From positions 186,001 to 250,000 of the forward strand of contig JAZKJF010000004.1 of NCBI GenBank assembly GCA_040384465.1: a stretch of 64,000 nt of DNA. The letters are read 5' to 3'. Made by a program: the position numbers and the translations under genes. Source of the stretch: UBA5078 sp040384465 (lineage in GTDB: Bacteria; Pseudomonadota; Gammaproteobacteria; Pseudomonadales; Pseudohongiellaceae). Below, in pieces: positions 18,484 through 27,109 of the stretch; position 1 is the first letter of the stretch; each line of letters starts with the position of its first letter. The notes under the pieces were generated by a model, which saw nothing but the letters and a program-made list of their open reading frames with translations, made no database searches and had not been told where the DNA came from.

Positions 18484-18612
18484 ATGAGTTTCAATAACAA
18501 CGACCAAAAGCCCAAGAAATTTTTCGGCTTAGAAGTGGGTGACTCGGTCACTTATATTATTGTGGCCCTTTTGCTGATCATCTTCATTCGACAGGTTTCC
18601 GTATTGTTCTGA
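18484..18612 (+). CDS. 42-residue single-pass membrane protein
   Basis: A short ORF starts at ATG 18484 behind a ggagag ribosome site 10-15 nt upstream. The product is polar and Lys-rich at the N-terminus (MSFNNNDQKPKKFFGLEVGD), followed by one strong membrane helix (TYIIVALLLIIFIRQ). The positive stretch before the helix suggests a cytoplasmic N-terminus. No family is recognised. It stands alone between the divergent yehS gene and leuB. The ribosome site and helix favour a real gene, but comparative evidence is needed. Confidence 0.5.
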   Translation: MSFNNNDQKPKKFFGLEVGDSVTYIIVALLLIIFIRQVSVLF

Positions 18613-18773
18613 TCCCGCAGCCCGGCATCACCATTCCGGTCACCTTCCCAGTTATCACTTCCCTGCACCCGGCAGCTCGCCTTGTCCCTGTAACGGTCAG
18701 CGTGGTAGATTACGCGCCTCTTTTTACCCCGGCCACCCGGCTGAATGACGACTAAAATCAAGATACTCATGTA

Positions 18774-18802
18774 GAGTGAGTTAAGAGTGAGTTAAGAGTG
18801 AG
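18774..18802 (+). repeat. tandem 11-bp repeat at the leuB start
   Basis: The unit gagtgagttaa occurs twice and is followed by a third partial copy (gagtgag) that runs into the start region of the leuB-like gene. The repeats occupy the place of the ribosome site and encompass the alternative GTG start at 18798. Confidence 0.7.
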
Positions 18803-18803
18803 A

Positions 18804-19922
18804 ATGAGTGAGCACAAGATGAGCAAGTACAAGATTGCACTGCTGGATGGCGATGGCATCGGCCCGGAAATCATGGTCGAAGCAGTCAAAGTTCTCAAAC
18901 TGATCGAAGAGCGTAATGCCGTTGAGTTTGAACTGATTCACGCCCCCTTCGGCGCCAGCGCTTACTTCGAGTGCGGAGATCCCTTCCCCGAGCAGACCAA
19001 GAAGATTTGCGACGAGGCCGACGCCATCCTCAAAGGTCCTATCGGGCTGAACCATGAAGACTCCAAGAAGATTCCAGTCGACAAGCAACCCGAACGCGGC
19101 GCACTGCTGCCACTGCGTCGACGCTATAACACCTACGCCAATTTCCGCCCCGTATTCCTGCCTCAGGGCCTCGCACACTTCTCGCCATTGAAGAAAGAGA
19201 TCATCGGTGACGGCATCGACATCATGATCATCCGCGAGCTGGTGGGTGGCCTGTACTTTGGTGAGAAGGAAAGCGGCATCAATGAGCAGGGCATCCGCTA
19301 TGTGAAGGAGACCCTGGAGTATGACGAAATCCAGATTCGTCGCATCGCGAAGGTCGCCTTCGAGACTTCAATGAAGCGCAAGAAAGTGCTGCACAACATC
19401 CACAAGAGCAACGTGCTGAAATCCAGCGTGCTGTGGAACGAGGTCATCGAAGAGGTCGCCAAAGACTATCCCGAGGTTAAAGTGGTGCACATTCTGGTGG
19501 ATGCTGCCGCAACCTACCTGTGCCTCAATCCACGCCAGTTCGACGTCATGGTGATGGAGAATATGTTCGGCGACATCCTCAGCGATCAGGGCGGCGGCAT
19601 TCTCGGCTCACTCGGCCTGATGCCATCTGCCTGCCTGGGCGACAACAAGGCTTACTATGAGCCCTCACACGGTTCTGCGCCGGATATCGCTGGCAAGAAC
19701 ATTGCGAACCCCTACTCCATGATCGGCTCTGTGGCCATGATGCTGGAAATGAGCTTCGGCATGGACAAGGAAGCGAAGAATGTCTGGCATGCCATGCAGA
19801 GCGTGTTTGCGCAGGGCTATTCGACTCCTGATCTGTCCAAGCCCGGCACTGGCGTCAAGATGATCGACACCTCTGCCTTCGGGGATCTGGTGGTAGCAGA
19901 GCTCCGCAATCTGCCTGTTTAG
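18804..19922 (+). CDS. leuB: isocitrate/isopropylmalate dehydrogenase family, probably 3-isopropylmalate dehydrogenase
   Basis: About 372 residues from ATG 18804; GTG 18798 and ATG 18819 are alternatives, the last lying closest to the conserved start (KIALLDGDGIGPE). Family motifs include LLPLRRRYNTYANFRP, IIRELVGGLYFGE, and the metal/NAD region FDVMVMENMFGDILSDQGGGI with YEPSHGSAPDIAGKNIANP. The R-x9-R arrangement and RELVGG suit 3-isopropylmalate, giving a role in leucine synthesis, and an isopropylmalate synthase-like gene lies just downstream on the other strand. The exact substrate in this branch (isopropylmalate or methylmalate-like) is not provable here. No leuCD nearby. Confidence 0.85.
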   Translation: MSEHKMSKYKIALLDGDGIGPEIMVEAVKVLKLIEERNAVEFELIHAPFGASAYFECGDPFPEQTKKICDEADAILKGPIGLNHEDSKKIPVDKQPERGALLPLRRRYNTYANFRPVFLPQGLAHFSPLKKEIIGDGIDIMIIRELVGGLYFGEKESGINEQGIRYVKETLEYDEIQIRRIAKVAFETSMKRKKVLHNIHKSNVLKSSVLWNEVIEEVAKDYPEVKVVHILVDAAATYLCLNPRQFDVMVMENMFGDILSDQGGGILGSLGLMPSACLGDNKAYYEPSHGSAPDIAGKNIANPYSMIGSVAMMLEMSFGMDKEAKNVWHAMQSVFAQGYSTPDLSKPGTGVKMIDTSAFGDLVVAELRNLPV

Positions 19923-19928
19923 GCCCCC

Positions 19929-19991
19929 TGTGGGAGCTGGCCTGCCAGCGATTAGGTTTGAGTGGGTATCAACTCAATCCCAGCTCCCACA
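19929..19991. repeat. REPIN-like inverted repeat, GTGGGAGC type
   Basis: TGTGGGAGCTGG (19929-19940) pairs perfectly with CCAGCTCCCACA (19980-19991). It lies between the convergent leuB and leuA-like genes and may also end transcription of both. Same class as 33402-33468. Confidence 0.75.
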
Positions 19992-19994
19992 AGA

Positions 19995-21545
19995 TTACTG
20001 CTGCGCGTGCATCCTTATGTTGATCATGCGCAGCGTCGCCTTCACGGCCGCCAGCACCTGGTTCGAATCCACGCCCCGCGTTTTCAGTTCTTTGCCATCA
20101 TTGCTCCAGGTGATGATGCATTCCGTCAGCGCGCTGGTATTGCCACCGCGCGGAATATGCACTTCGTAGTCGATCAGCGCTGGCATCACAAAATTGCGTG
20201 TCTGCAGAATTCTGCTGATGGCATCGATGAAGGCGGCGAAACCGCCATTGCCAGAGCCTGAGCTGCTGTATTCCTTGCCCTCGATATTCACGCGGATGCT
20301 CGCCGTACTTTCCACATCCAAGCCGCTGTTGATGTAACAGTTGAGCAAACGGGTGTAGTTGTAATCGCGGCTCTCCAGCACGTCCGCGATGATGAACGGC
20401 AGATCATCGACCGTGATGATTTCCTTGGAATCGCCGAGCTTCACGATACGCTTGAGCACCTTGGCCTGATCCTCTGGAGAGAGTGTCAATCCCAGCTCTT
20501 CCAGATTGTTGGCCAGCGACGCCTTGCCACTCATCTTGCCCAGCGCATAGATGCGCTTGCGGGCAAAACGCTCCGGGCGCAACGCGGTGATGTAGAGACC
20601 ACCTTTGAGATCACCATCGGCATGGATACCTGCTGTCTGCGTAAACACATCGGCACCGACAATCGGTGCATTGGCAGCCACCCACTTTCCAGAAAAATTC
20701 TCCACCATACGACTGAGCAGACCGATGCGCGTTTCATCGATGGACAGCGCCATTCCCATCTTGTCTTTGAGCACGACAGCCACTTCGGCCAGCGACGCAT
20801 TGCCTGCCCGTTCGCCCAGACAGTTGACGGTGCAGTGAATCGTGTTGATGCCAGCCTTTACGGCAGCCATGACATTGGCCGTCGCCAGGCCGTAATCGTT
20901 GTGCGGATGGAAATCAAACTCCAGAGCCGGGAAGCGTGTGATCATGTCGGTCATCGCCGCGAACACTTCGTCGGGCGTCATGACCCCAAGCGTATCGGGC
21001 AGCATGAAGTCGGCGATACCGATACTTTGAATCCCTTCGAGCAACCCGAAGACATAAGCACGGCTGTCCTGATAACCGTTGGACCAGTCCTCCAGATAGA
21101 CATTGACCCGCAATCCCTGCTCTTGCGCATAAGCGACTGTCTGGCAGATGTCCTGAATGTGCTGATCCAACGTCCGGCCGAGTTGTTCCCGGCAATGTTT
21201 CTCGCTGCCTTTGGCCAGCAGATTGATGACGCGGCCGCCTGTTTCCACTACCCAGTCCACACTCTTCTTGTGGTCGACAAAGCCCAGCACTTCCACCTTG
21301 TCCAGGAAACCTTCTTTCGCGGCCCAGGCGTTGATATCGATGACGGCTTTCTTCTCGCCATCGGAAACACGAGCCGAGGCCACCTCAATCCGGTCCACTT
21401 TCAATGATTGCAGCAGTGCACGCGCAATATTCACTTTCTCTTTGGCGGCGAAAGAGACCCCTTGGGTCTGCTCGCCATCGCGCAGCGTCGTATCCAGCAA
21501 TTTGATGTGGCGGGTATTGGCGTTCGTGTTCATGACTCGGTTCAT
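19995..21545 (-). CDS. 2-isopropylmalate synthase family protein (LeuA2/citramalate synthase-like)
   Basis: 516 residues. The DRE-TIM metallolyase barrel begins with LLDTTLRDGEQTQGVSF and contains the metal pair in FDFHPHNDYGLATAN and the CTVNCLGERAGNASL motif. The C-terminal ~140 residues form a regulatory dimer domain (EYSSSGSGNGGFAAFIDAI), where end-product feedback usually acts. It condenses acetyl-CoA with a 2-oxoacid: isopropylmalate synthase for leucine is likely given the adjacent leuB, but citramalate synthase is possible. ATG 21533 (MNTNANT) is an alternative start. Confidence 0.85.
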   Translation of the reverse strand: MNRVMNTNANTRHIKLLDTTLRDGEQTQGVSFAAKEKVNIARALLQSLKVDRIEVASARVSDGEKKAVIDINAWAAKEGFLDKVEVLGFVDHKKSVDWVVETGGRVINLLAKGSEKHCREQLGRTLDQHIQDICQTVAYAQEQGLRVNVYLEDWSNGYQDSRAYVFGLLEGIQSIGIADFMLPDTLGVMTPDEVFAAMTDMITRFPALEFDFHPHNDYGLATANVMAAVKAGINTIHCTVNCLGERAGNASLAEVAVVLKDKMGMALSIDETRIGLLSRMVENFSGKWVAANAPIVGADVFTQTAGIHADGDLKGGLYITALRPERFARKRIYALGKMSGKASLANNLEELGLTLSPEDQAKVLKRIVKLGDSKEIITVDDLPFIIADVLESRDYNYTRLLNCYINSGLDVESTASIRVNIEGKEYSSSGSGNGGFAAFIDAISRILQTRNFVMPALIDYEVHIPRGGNTSALTECIITWSNDGKELKTRGVDSNQVLAAVKATLRMINIRMHAQQ

Positions 21546-21709
21546 CCAGCTGCCGGGCAGCGTTAAGGGGAGCCGATTCTAACAAATAAAGCCAGTATCC
21601 ATAACCCCGAGAGTCTGCGCTGGCCTGCATGGCAACGCTGCATCCGGAAACAGTGAATGGGCCACGAGTATCACTAAAGATTTTTCGCCAGAAGCCGATG
21701 ACCTCAGGC

Positions 21710-22330
21710 ATGAGAATATTGTCTGCCTTCAATTTCAAACTCACGACTCGCGCAATGCTGCTATCGGCACTGGCGAGCCATGCCCTACAGGCCGCTGAAG
21801 TTGAACACGCTGTACCGAGCGCCACATCGACCCCCGCCACGACCGCTGTATCGGCCGACCTGTCAACCGCTGCACCAACCGGAGAATCTGCAAAAGCAGC
21901 GACCGAATCCACGCGGCTGTGGCTGCCGGAAAGTGCGCAGCATCTGCATCAGTTTCTGGAAATGGCAGTTGCACAAGCTTTGCAGGATGCCAACTGCACA
22001 GAAGTGTTGTACGGTCGTCTCAACGAATACCGCACGATATACGAAGAACCTACTTTCACCGTGCTGTGCAAGAAAGACTACAAGACGACGTTCAACAAGG
22101 TCTATCACATCACTGAGCTTGATCCCAATTACAACAATCGGATTGCAGAGAGCCAGGCCACGACGCAATTGACGCAGGGGTTGAATGCGGAAATCGAGGC
22201 TCTGCGCCAACAGCTTACTGCGCCAGAGCAACCGGCAGCGCCTACCGCCACTGTAGAACTCCTGGTGCCCATGGACGAAGATCCCAACGATCTGTCACTG
22301 GACTTGGACATCGAGCCAGACACTCAGTGA
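21710..22330 (+). CDS. secreted protein of unknown function with C-terminal coiled coil
   Basis: 206 residues from ATG 21710; an upstream in-frame start at 21629 would place 27 residues before a signal peptide ending near SHALQA. A Ser/Thr/Ala-rich linker follows, then a helical segment with two cysteines (ANCTEVLY, TVLCKKDYK), a heptad-like stretch (LNAEIEALRQQL), and a very acidic end (EDPNDLSLDLDIEPD). I recognise no domain. It lies between the divergently read leuA-like gene and pntAA. Confidence 0.6.
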   Translation: MRILSAFNFKLTTRAMLLSALASHALQAAEVEHAVPSATSTPATTAVSADLSTAAPTGESAKAATESTRLWLPESAQHLHQFLEMAVAQALQDANCTEVLYGRLNEYRTIYEEPTFTVLCKKDYKTTFNKVYHITELDPNYNNRIAESQATTQLTQGLNAEIEALRQQLTAPEQPAAPTATVELLVPMDEDPNDLSLDLDIEPDTQ

Positions 22331-22497
22331 AAGTCGCATCACGCCATCCATTCGTGATTTTCCGCAAATAAAACCTCTGAAATACCACAAGAGCAGCCTT
22401 AAACAGGCGACACCATGCTTCCCGCAATTCATTCCAACCACGTAACAGTGGTATACTTCGCGCACATTTTTAGAGCAGTTCACGAGGGGTGAATGGT

Positions 22498-23631
22498 ATG
22501 ACGATCAGGGTTTGCGTGCCGAAAGAGGTACGTGTGGGAGAGCAACGAGTCGCCATGGTGCCGGATGTCGTCAAACGACTGACCGCATTAGGAATCAGCG
22601 TCAGCATGCAGAGTGGCGCAGGCGAAGCGGCTGGTCACGGCGACAGCGACTACACGGGAGCAGATATCGTCAGTGATGAATCAGCCCTGTATAACAGCGC
22701 CGACATCGTACTGACTGTCAATCCGCTGCTGAACGAGCAGATCGAGCAACTGAAGCCTGGCTCCATCGTGATCGGTTATCTCAACCCTTATTCCGACACC
22801 GATCGTTTCAAGCGTCTGCAGGAAAAAAATATCTCTGCCTTCTCGATGGAGATGATTCCGCGTATTTCCAGAGCACAGGCGATGGACGCGCTTTCTTCAC
22901 AAGCCTCCATTGCCGGCTACAAGGCAGTCCTCATCGCCAGTACCCTGCTCGGCAAATTCTTCCCCATGCTGACGACGGCAGCCGGTACGGTTCGCCCATC
23001 CAAGGTGCTGATCATCGGTGCCGGTGTGGCAGGATTACAGGCCATTGCGACAGCGCGTCGTCTCGGCGCCATCGTCGAAGGCTATGACGTGCGCGCGGCG
23101 GTGAAGGATCAAGTTGAATCACTGGGTGCCAAATTCGTCGACATTGACATCAAGGCCGAAGGCGCCGGTGGCTATGCCCGTGAACTCACTGCCGAAGAGA
23201 AAGCACAACAGCAGGCTATTCTGGCGAATCATGTGGCGGCAGCCGATGTTGTGATCACCACCGCCGCCATTCCCGGACGTCCCTCTCCGAAGATCATCAC
23301 CCGCGAGATGGTGGAGCGCATGAAAGGTGGCTCTGTCATCGTCGACCTCGCTGCAGAAGGCGGTGGTAACTGCGAACTGACGCAGCCCGATCAGACTATT
23401 GTGCACAACCGCGTGAAAATCTACGGCCCTCTGAACGTGCCGAGCACCGTCAGCGGACACGCGAGCGAGCTGTATGCGAAGAACCTGCTCAATCTGCTGG
23501 CCCTGCTGGTGAAAGACGGCAAGATCACAATCGATCTGGAAGACCAGATCCTCAAGGACAGTCTCATTACCCATGGCGGCGAGATCGTCAACGCGACAGT
23601 CAGGAATAAAGTGGAAGGGGGTGCAAAATGA
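22498..23631 (+). CDS. pntAA: proton-translocating NAD(P) transhydrogenase subunit alpha, part 1
   Basis: 377 residues; soluble NAD(H)-binding domain I of the energy-linked transhydrogenase. Features are the N-terminal CVPKEVRVGEQRVAMVPD, SRAQAMDALSSQASIAGYKAV, and the Rossmann loop IIGAGVAGLQAIATARRLGA. ATG 22498 is preferred because GAGGGG ends 8 nt upstream; a GTG at 22489 overlaps that site. The enzyme couples hydride transfer from NADH to NADP+ with proton entry. The gene is directly followed by pntAB and pntB, as in the Pseudomonas-type three-gene arrangement. Confidence 0.95.
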   Translation: MTIRVCVPKEVRVGEQRVAMVPDVVKRLTALGISVSMQSGAGEAAGHGDSDYTGADIVSDESALYNSADIVLTVNPLLNEQIEQLKPGSIVIGYLNPYSDTDRFKRLQEKNISAFSMEMIPRISRAQAMDALSSQASIAGYKAVLIASTLLGKFFPMLTTAAGTVRPSKVLIIGAGVAGLQAIATARRLGAIVEGYDVRAAVKDQVESLGAKFVDIDIKAEGAGGYARELTAEEKAQQQAILANHVAAADVVITTAAIPGRPSPKIITREMVERMKGGSVIVDLAAEGGGNCELTQPDQTIVHNRVKIYGPLNVPSTVSGHASELYAKNLLNLLALLVKDGKITIDLEDQILKDSLITHGGEIVNATVRNKVEGGAK

Positions 23632-23936
23632 TCGAAGGTTTAGCCGCGTTATACATATTCATGCTGGCCGGATTCACCGGTTTCGAGATCATCAGCAAGG
23701 TGCCGGTTATTCTGCATACGCCGCTGATGTCTGGCTCCAACTTCGTCCACGGCATCGTACTGGTGGGCGCGATGATTGCTCTCGGTATTGCCGAGAACCC
23801 AACCCAGCAGACCATCGGTTTCATCGCCGTGCTGCTCGCTGCGGGTAACGCAGTCGGTGGCTATGTGGTGACAGAACGCATGCTGGAGATGTTCAAGGCC
23901 AGCGACAAGAAAGGCGCAGCGGGAGAGAAGAAATAA
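23628..23936 (+). CDS. pntAB: NAD(P) transhydrogenase subunit alpha, part 2 (membrane)
   Basis: 102 residues with three to four membrane helices, corresponding to the membrane domain fused to the alpha chain in E. coli PntA. It begins MIEGLAALYIFMLAGFTGFEII and continues with VPVILHTPLMSGSNFVHGIV, both typical of this subunit. The start overlaps pntAA by 4 bp (ATGA) and the stop abuts the pntB ATG, giving a tightly coupled operon. Confidence 0.95.
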   Translation: MIEGLAALYIFMLAGFTGFEIISKVPVILHTPLMSGSNFVHGIVLVGAMIALGIAENPTQQTIGFIAVLLAAGNAVGGYVVTERMLEMFKASDKKGAAGEKK

Positions 23937-25415
23937 ATGGGAATTCTTATTCAAGCAACCTATTTCCTGGCAGCAGCGCTGTTCATTCTGGGCCTCAAGC
24001 AGATGAGTTCCCCGGTCACTGCGCGTCGTGGCATTCATTGGGCAGGCGTCGGCATGGTGCTGGCCACTCTGGTGACTTTCCTCGCGCCGGAACTGTCTGA
24101 GAATCCGCAGGCTGTTACCAATTACATCCTGATCATCATCGCCATCGCCATCGGCGGCGGCTATGCGTGGGTCACCGGCAAAAAAGTTGCCATGACCGAC
24201 ATGCCGCAGATGATCGCCATGTACAACGGCATGGGCGGCGGCGCAGCAGCCACCATCGCGGCCGTGGAATTATTGAAAGCACAAGGTGAAGTCGCGGCGG
24301 GGGCAGAACCTGCCGGCCTGCTAGGTGTATTCGGCCTGGAAAGCCCGGCACTGGCGCCAACCAGCATCGCCGAGGCGATGGGTACCGACATCACCATTCT
24401 CGCCATTCTGGGTGCCATTATCGGCACGATTGCCTTCAGCGGCAGTATCATCGCCTGGGCAAAGCTGGATGGACGCCTGAACACCAGCAAACTGTTGCCG
24501 CAGCAGCAGCTGATCAATCTGGTGCTGGCACTGGTGATGGTCGGCTTTGGTGTCGCGGTATTCTTCACCGGCGACCTGATGCCCATCGTCGTGTTCTTCG
24601 CGCTGGCTCTGATCCTCGGGGTGTTCATCACTGTGCCGGTCGGCGGCGCAGACATGCCGGTGATCATTTCCCTGTTCAATGCCCTGACTGGTCTGGCCGT
24701 GGGTTTTGAAGGCTATGTGCTGGGCAATGCTGCGATGATCATCGCCGGGACAGTGGTCGGTTCAGCCGGTACCTTGCTGACTCACCTGATGGCGAAAGCC
24801 ATGAACCGCTCTGTCAGCAACGTCTTCTTCAGCGGCTTCGGCACCACTCAAGTGGCCAGCGCAGGCGCAGTGGAAGGCGGCGGCTCCATGAAGGAGATTC
24901 AGGGCCAGGACGTCGGCATCATGATGGCGTATGCCAGTCAGGTTGTTGTCATCCCCGGCTACGGGATGGCGGTCGCACAGGCTCAGCACAAGGTGTGGGA
25001 ACTGACTCAGTTGCTCATCGAGAAAGGCGTCAAGGTGAAGTTCGCGATTCACCCGGTGGCGGGCCGCATGCCAGGGCACATGAACGTGCTGCTGGCCGAA
25101 GCGGGCGTCCCCTACGACCTGATCTATGACATGGAAGACATCAACGCTGACTTCCAGAACACCACCGTGACGCTGGTGATCGGCGCCAACGACGTGGTGA
25201 ACCCCGCTGCGAAGAACGACCCGAACAGTCCGCTGTTCGGCATGCCGATCCTCAATGCCGAGCAGTCCGACAACGTCATCGTGATCAAGCGAGGCCGTGG
25301 CACTGGCTTCTCCGGCGTGGAGAACCCGCTGTTCCTGCTCGACAACACCCGCATGCTGTTCGGCGATGGCCAGAAGGCTGTCAACGAGCTGATTCAGGCC
25401 GTGAAGGAACTGTAA
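23937..25415 (+). CDS. pntB: NAD(P) transhydrogenase subunit beta
   Basis: 492 residues: about nine membrane helices then the NADP(H)-binding domain III (VVVIPGYGMAVAQAQHKVWEL, HPVAGRMPGHMNVLLAEAGVPYD, VIGANDVVNPAA, IVIKRGRGTGFSGVENPLF). Together with PntAA and PntAB it forms the proton channel and NADP site. Length and motifs are complete. An RDD-family membrane protein starts 6 bp downstream and is probably in the same transcript. Confidence 0.96.
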   Translation: MGILIQATYFLAAALFILGLKQMSSPVTARRGIHWAGVGMVLATLVTFLAPELSENPQAVTNYILIIIAIAIGGGYAWVTGKKVAMTDMPQMIAMYNGMGGGAAATIAAVELLKAQGEVAAGAEPAGLLGVFGLESPALAPTSIAEAMGTDITILAILGAIIGTIAFSGSIIAWAKLDGRLNTSKLLPQQQLINLVLALVMVGFGVAVFFTGDLMPIVVFFALALILGVFITVPVGGADMPVIISLFNALTGLAVGFEGYVLGNAAMIIAGTVVGSAGTLLTHLMAKAMNRSVSNVFFSGFGTTQVASAGAVEGGGSMKEIQGQDVGIMMAYASQVVVIPGYGMAVAQAQHKVWELTQLLIEKGVKVKFAIHPVAGRMPGHMNVLLAEAGVPYDLIYDMEDINADFQNTTVTLVIGANDVVNPAAKNDPNSPLFGMPILNAEQSDNVIVIKRGRGTGFSGVENPLFLLDNTRMLFGDGQKAVNELIQAVKEL

Positions 25416-25420
25416 GCACA

Positions 25421-25963
25421 ATGTCCAGGAAACACGTCAAGCAGAACGAGACCGGCGAGGCTTCGGCCCCTCTCGCAGAGCCTTCTGGCGCGGAGGATCA
25501 GGACGTCCCAGTGACTTCCGGTCTTCTGCGCCGTATGGCCGCTCTGCTTTATGACGCGTTTCTGGTGGCTGCCATCTGGATGACCATGGGCTTCGCCCTG
25601 CAATTCATCGTCGGAGCCGATACCAGTCAACTGGTGGACGGCCGCGTCCAGACGGACCCCGTGCTGGACGTGATTCTATTCACAGGCGAAGTGCTCGGTG
25701 CCGCCACGTTCTACATCTGGTTCTGGATGCGCACGGGCCAGACGCTGGGCATGATCGCCTGGCGTATCAAGGCTGTGAATGTCGATGGGAATTTGATGAG
25801 TCTGAAGCAGGGAGTGTTACGTTTTCTGCTGGCCTGGCCAGCCTTCTTTTGTTTCGGTATCGGCTATCTGTGGTTGTACATCGATCGCAATGGCGATGCC
25901 CTGCACGACAAATTTTCCGGCACCCGCGTGATCGTGCTGCCCAAGAGCGCGAGCCCGTTTTGA
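25421..25963 (+). CDS. RDD family membrane protein
   Basis: 180 residues. After a polar N-terminus comes the RDD signature (GLLRRMAALLYDAFLVAAIW) with three to four membrane helices and the conserved WMRTGQTLGMIAWRIKAVN plus WLYIDRNGDALHDKFSGTRVI. The function of RDD proteins is poorly defined; some affect ion transport. It sits 6 bp after pntB. In related genomes RDD genes often accompany lptFG, which follows here on the opposite strand. Confidence 0.85.
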   Translation: MSRKHVKQNETGEASAPLAEPSGAEDQDVPVTSGLLRRMAALLYDAFLVAAIWMTMGFALQFIVGADTSQLVDGRVQTDPVLDVILFTGEVLGAATFYIWFWMRTGQTLGMIAWRIKAVNVDGNLMSLKQGVLRFLLAWPAFFCFGIGYLWLYIDRNGDALHDKFSGTRVIVLPKSASPF

Positions 25964-25964
25964 C

Positions 25965-26027
25965 GGTCGCCTGCAGGGCAGGCTCATACGGGGCTACTGA
26001 CTGTAGGAGCCTGCCCTGCAGGCGACC
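25965..26027. repeat. REPIN-like doublet, GTAGGAGC type
   Basis: Two inverted copies of GTAGGAGCCTGCCCTGCAGG (left copy reversed and with one change, CTCATAC for CTCCTAC) are separated by about 13 bp between the convergent RDD and lptG genes. Each copy contains an internal palindrome, CCTGCAGG. Confidence 0.8.
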
Positions 26028-26035
26028 TCCCGCCG

Positions 26036-27109
26036 TCACACCCGCCGCAGCAGAAATACCCCCAACAACAAACAAATCATGATCGGCACCAGCACCGCCA
26101 CCAGCGGACTGAATCCGTAGAGCAGGCTGGCCGGTCCCATCATGCGCTGCATGATTGTAAACACCAGCCCGATACTGATGGCGACAAATATTCGCGAGCC
26201 CATGGTGGCGCTGCGCAGCGGTCCGAACACAAACGAGATTGCCAGCAATACCAGCGAAGCCGTCGCGAGAGGCTGCAACAACTTTTTCCAGAAGGCCAGA
26301 TAGTAGCTGCTACTCTCCAAACCTTCGTTTTCGAAATAGTTGGCAAAGCGGTAAAGACCGGAGATGGATTGCCGCTCTGGCTCCACCAGCAACACACTCA
26401 GCAGCTCAGGGGACATATCCACGCGCCAGTCGAAGCTGTCCAGATGATTGACCGTCACCGCGTCCACCCCGAACACCGTCTCTCGCACATCACTGAGCCG
26501 CCAATAACTGGCGTCATCATCTTCGACATACTCTGCCGTGGTGGCGAAACTGCTGCTGGAAACACGACGGTTCTCATCGAGCACATAGCGGGTCACGCCC
26601 TGCAACCGCGTGCCACCCGGTTCGATGACATTGACGTGAATGAAGACATTGCCGATCTTGCGCCAGTCACCGCCAGTGGAACTCAGCGCCAGCCCACCGC
26701 TCTCAATGATAGCGAGATCGCTCTGCGCACGCTGCTGCAGACGCGGTGCCACCGATTCGCCCAGCACCAGACTCAGCAGCATGACGCCGATGGTCGGCTT
26801 CATCACCGCCCAGACGATGCGTCCGGTACTGACGCCTGCGGCCTGCATGACCACCAGCTCGTTATGCGATGCCAGAATACCCAGCCCGATCAACGCGCCC
26901 CCCAGTGCCGTAAAGGGCAGCATCTCGTAGATGCTGGTGGGCATGATGCGCAGGGTGAAGAACAGTGCCTGCCCGGCGGTATACCCCTCAACGCTGCTGC
27001 TCAGTTCATCGGTCAAGGTAAAAATGAAGTCGAGACTGCCCATCAGCGCCATCACGACCAGCATGGACAGCACTACCGTGTTGCGGATGTAGGCATCGAT
27101 TTTTCTCAT
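26036..27109 (-). CDS. lptG: LPS export ABC transporter permease LptG
   Basis: 357 residues. The ATG at 27109 overlaps the lptF stop. The N-terminal RKIDAYIRNTVVLSMLVVMALM and LPFTALGGALIGLGILASHNELVVMQAAGVS are typical of LptG, with six membrane helices and a central periplasmic beta-jellyroll domain. LptF and LptG with LptB pull lipopolysaccharide from the inner membrane toward the LptC-A-D bridge. The frame is open further upstream, but that part overlaps lptF in another frame and is not coding. Confidence 0.93.
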   Translation of the reverse strand: MRKIDAYIRNTVVLSMLVVMALMGSLDFIFTLTDELSSSVEGYTAGQALFFTLRIMPTSIYEMLPFTALGGALIGLGILASHNELVVMQAAGVSTGRIVWAVMKPTIGVMLLSLVLGESVAPRLQQRAQSDLAIIESGGLALSSTGGDWRKIGNVFIHVNVIEPGGTRLQGVTRYVLDENRRVSSSSFATTAEYVEDDDASYWRLSDVRETVFGVDAVTVNHLDSFDWRVDMSPELLSVLLVEPERQSISGLYRFANYFENEGLESSSYYLAFWKKLLQPLATASLVLLAISFVFGPLRSATMGSRIFVAISIGLVFTIMQRMMGPASLLYGFSPLVAVLVPIMICLLLGVFLLRRV

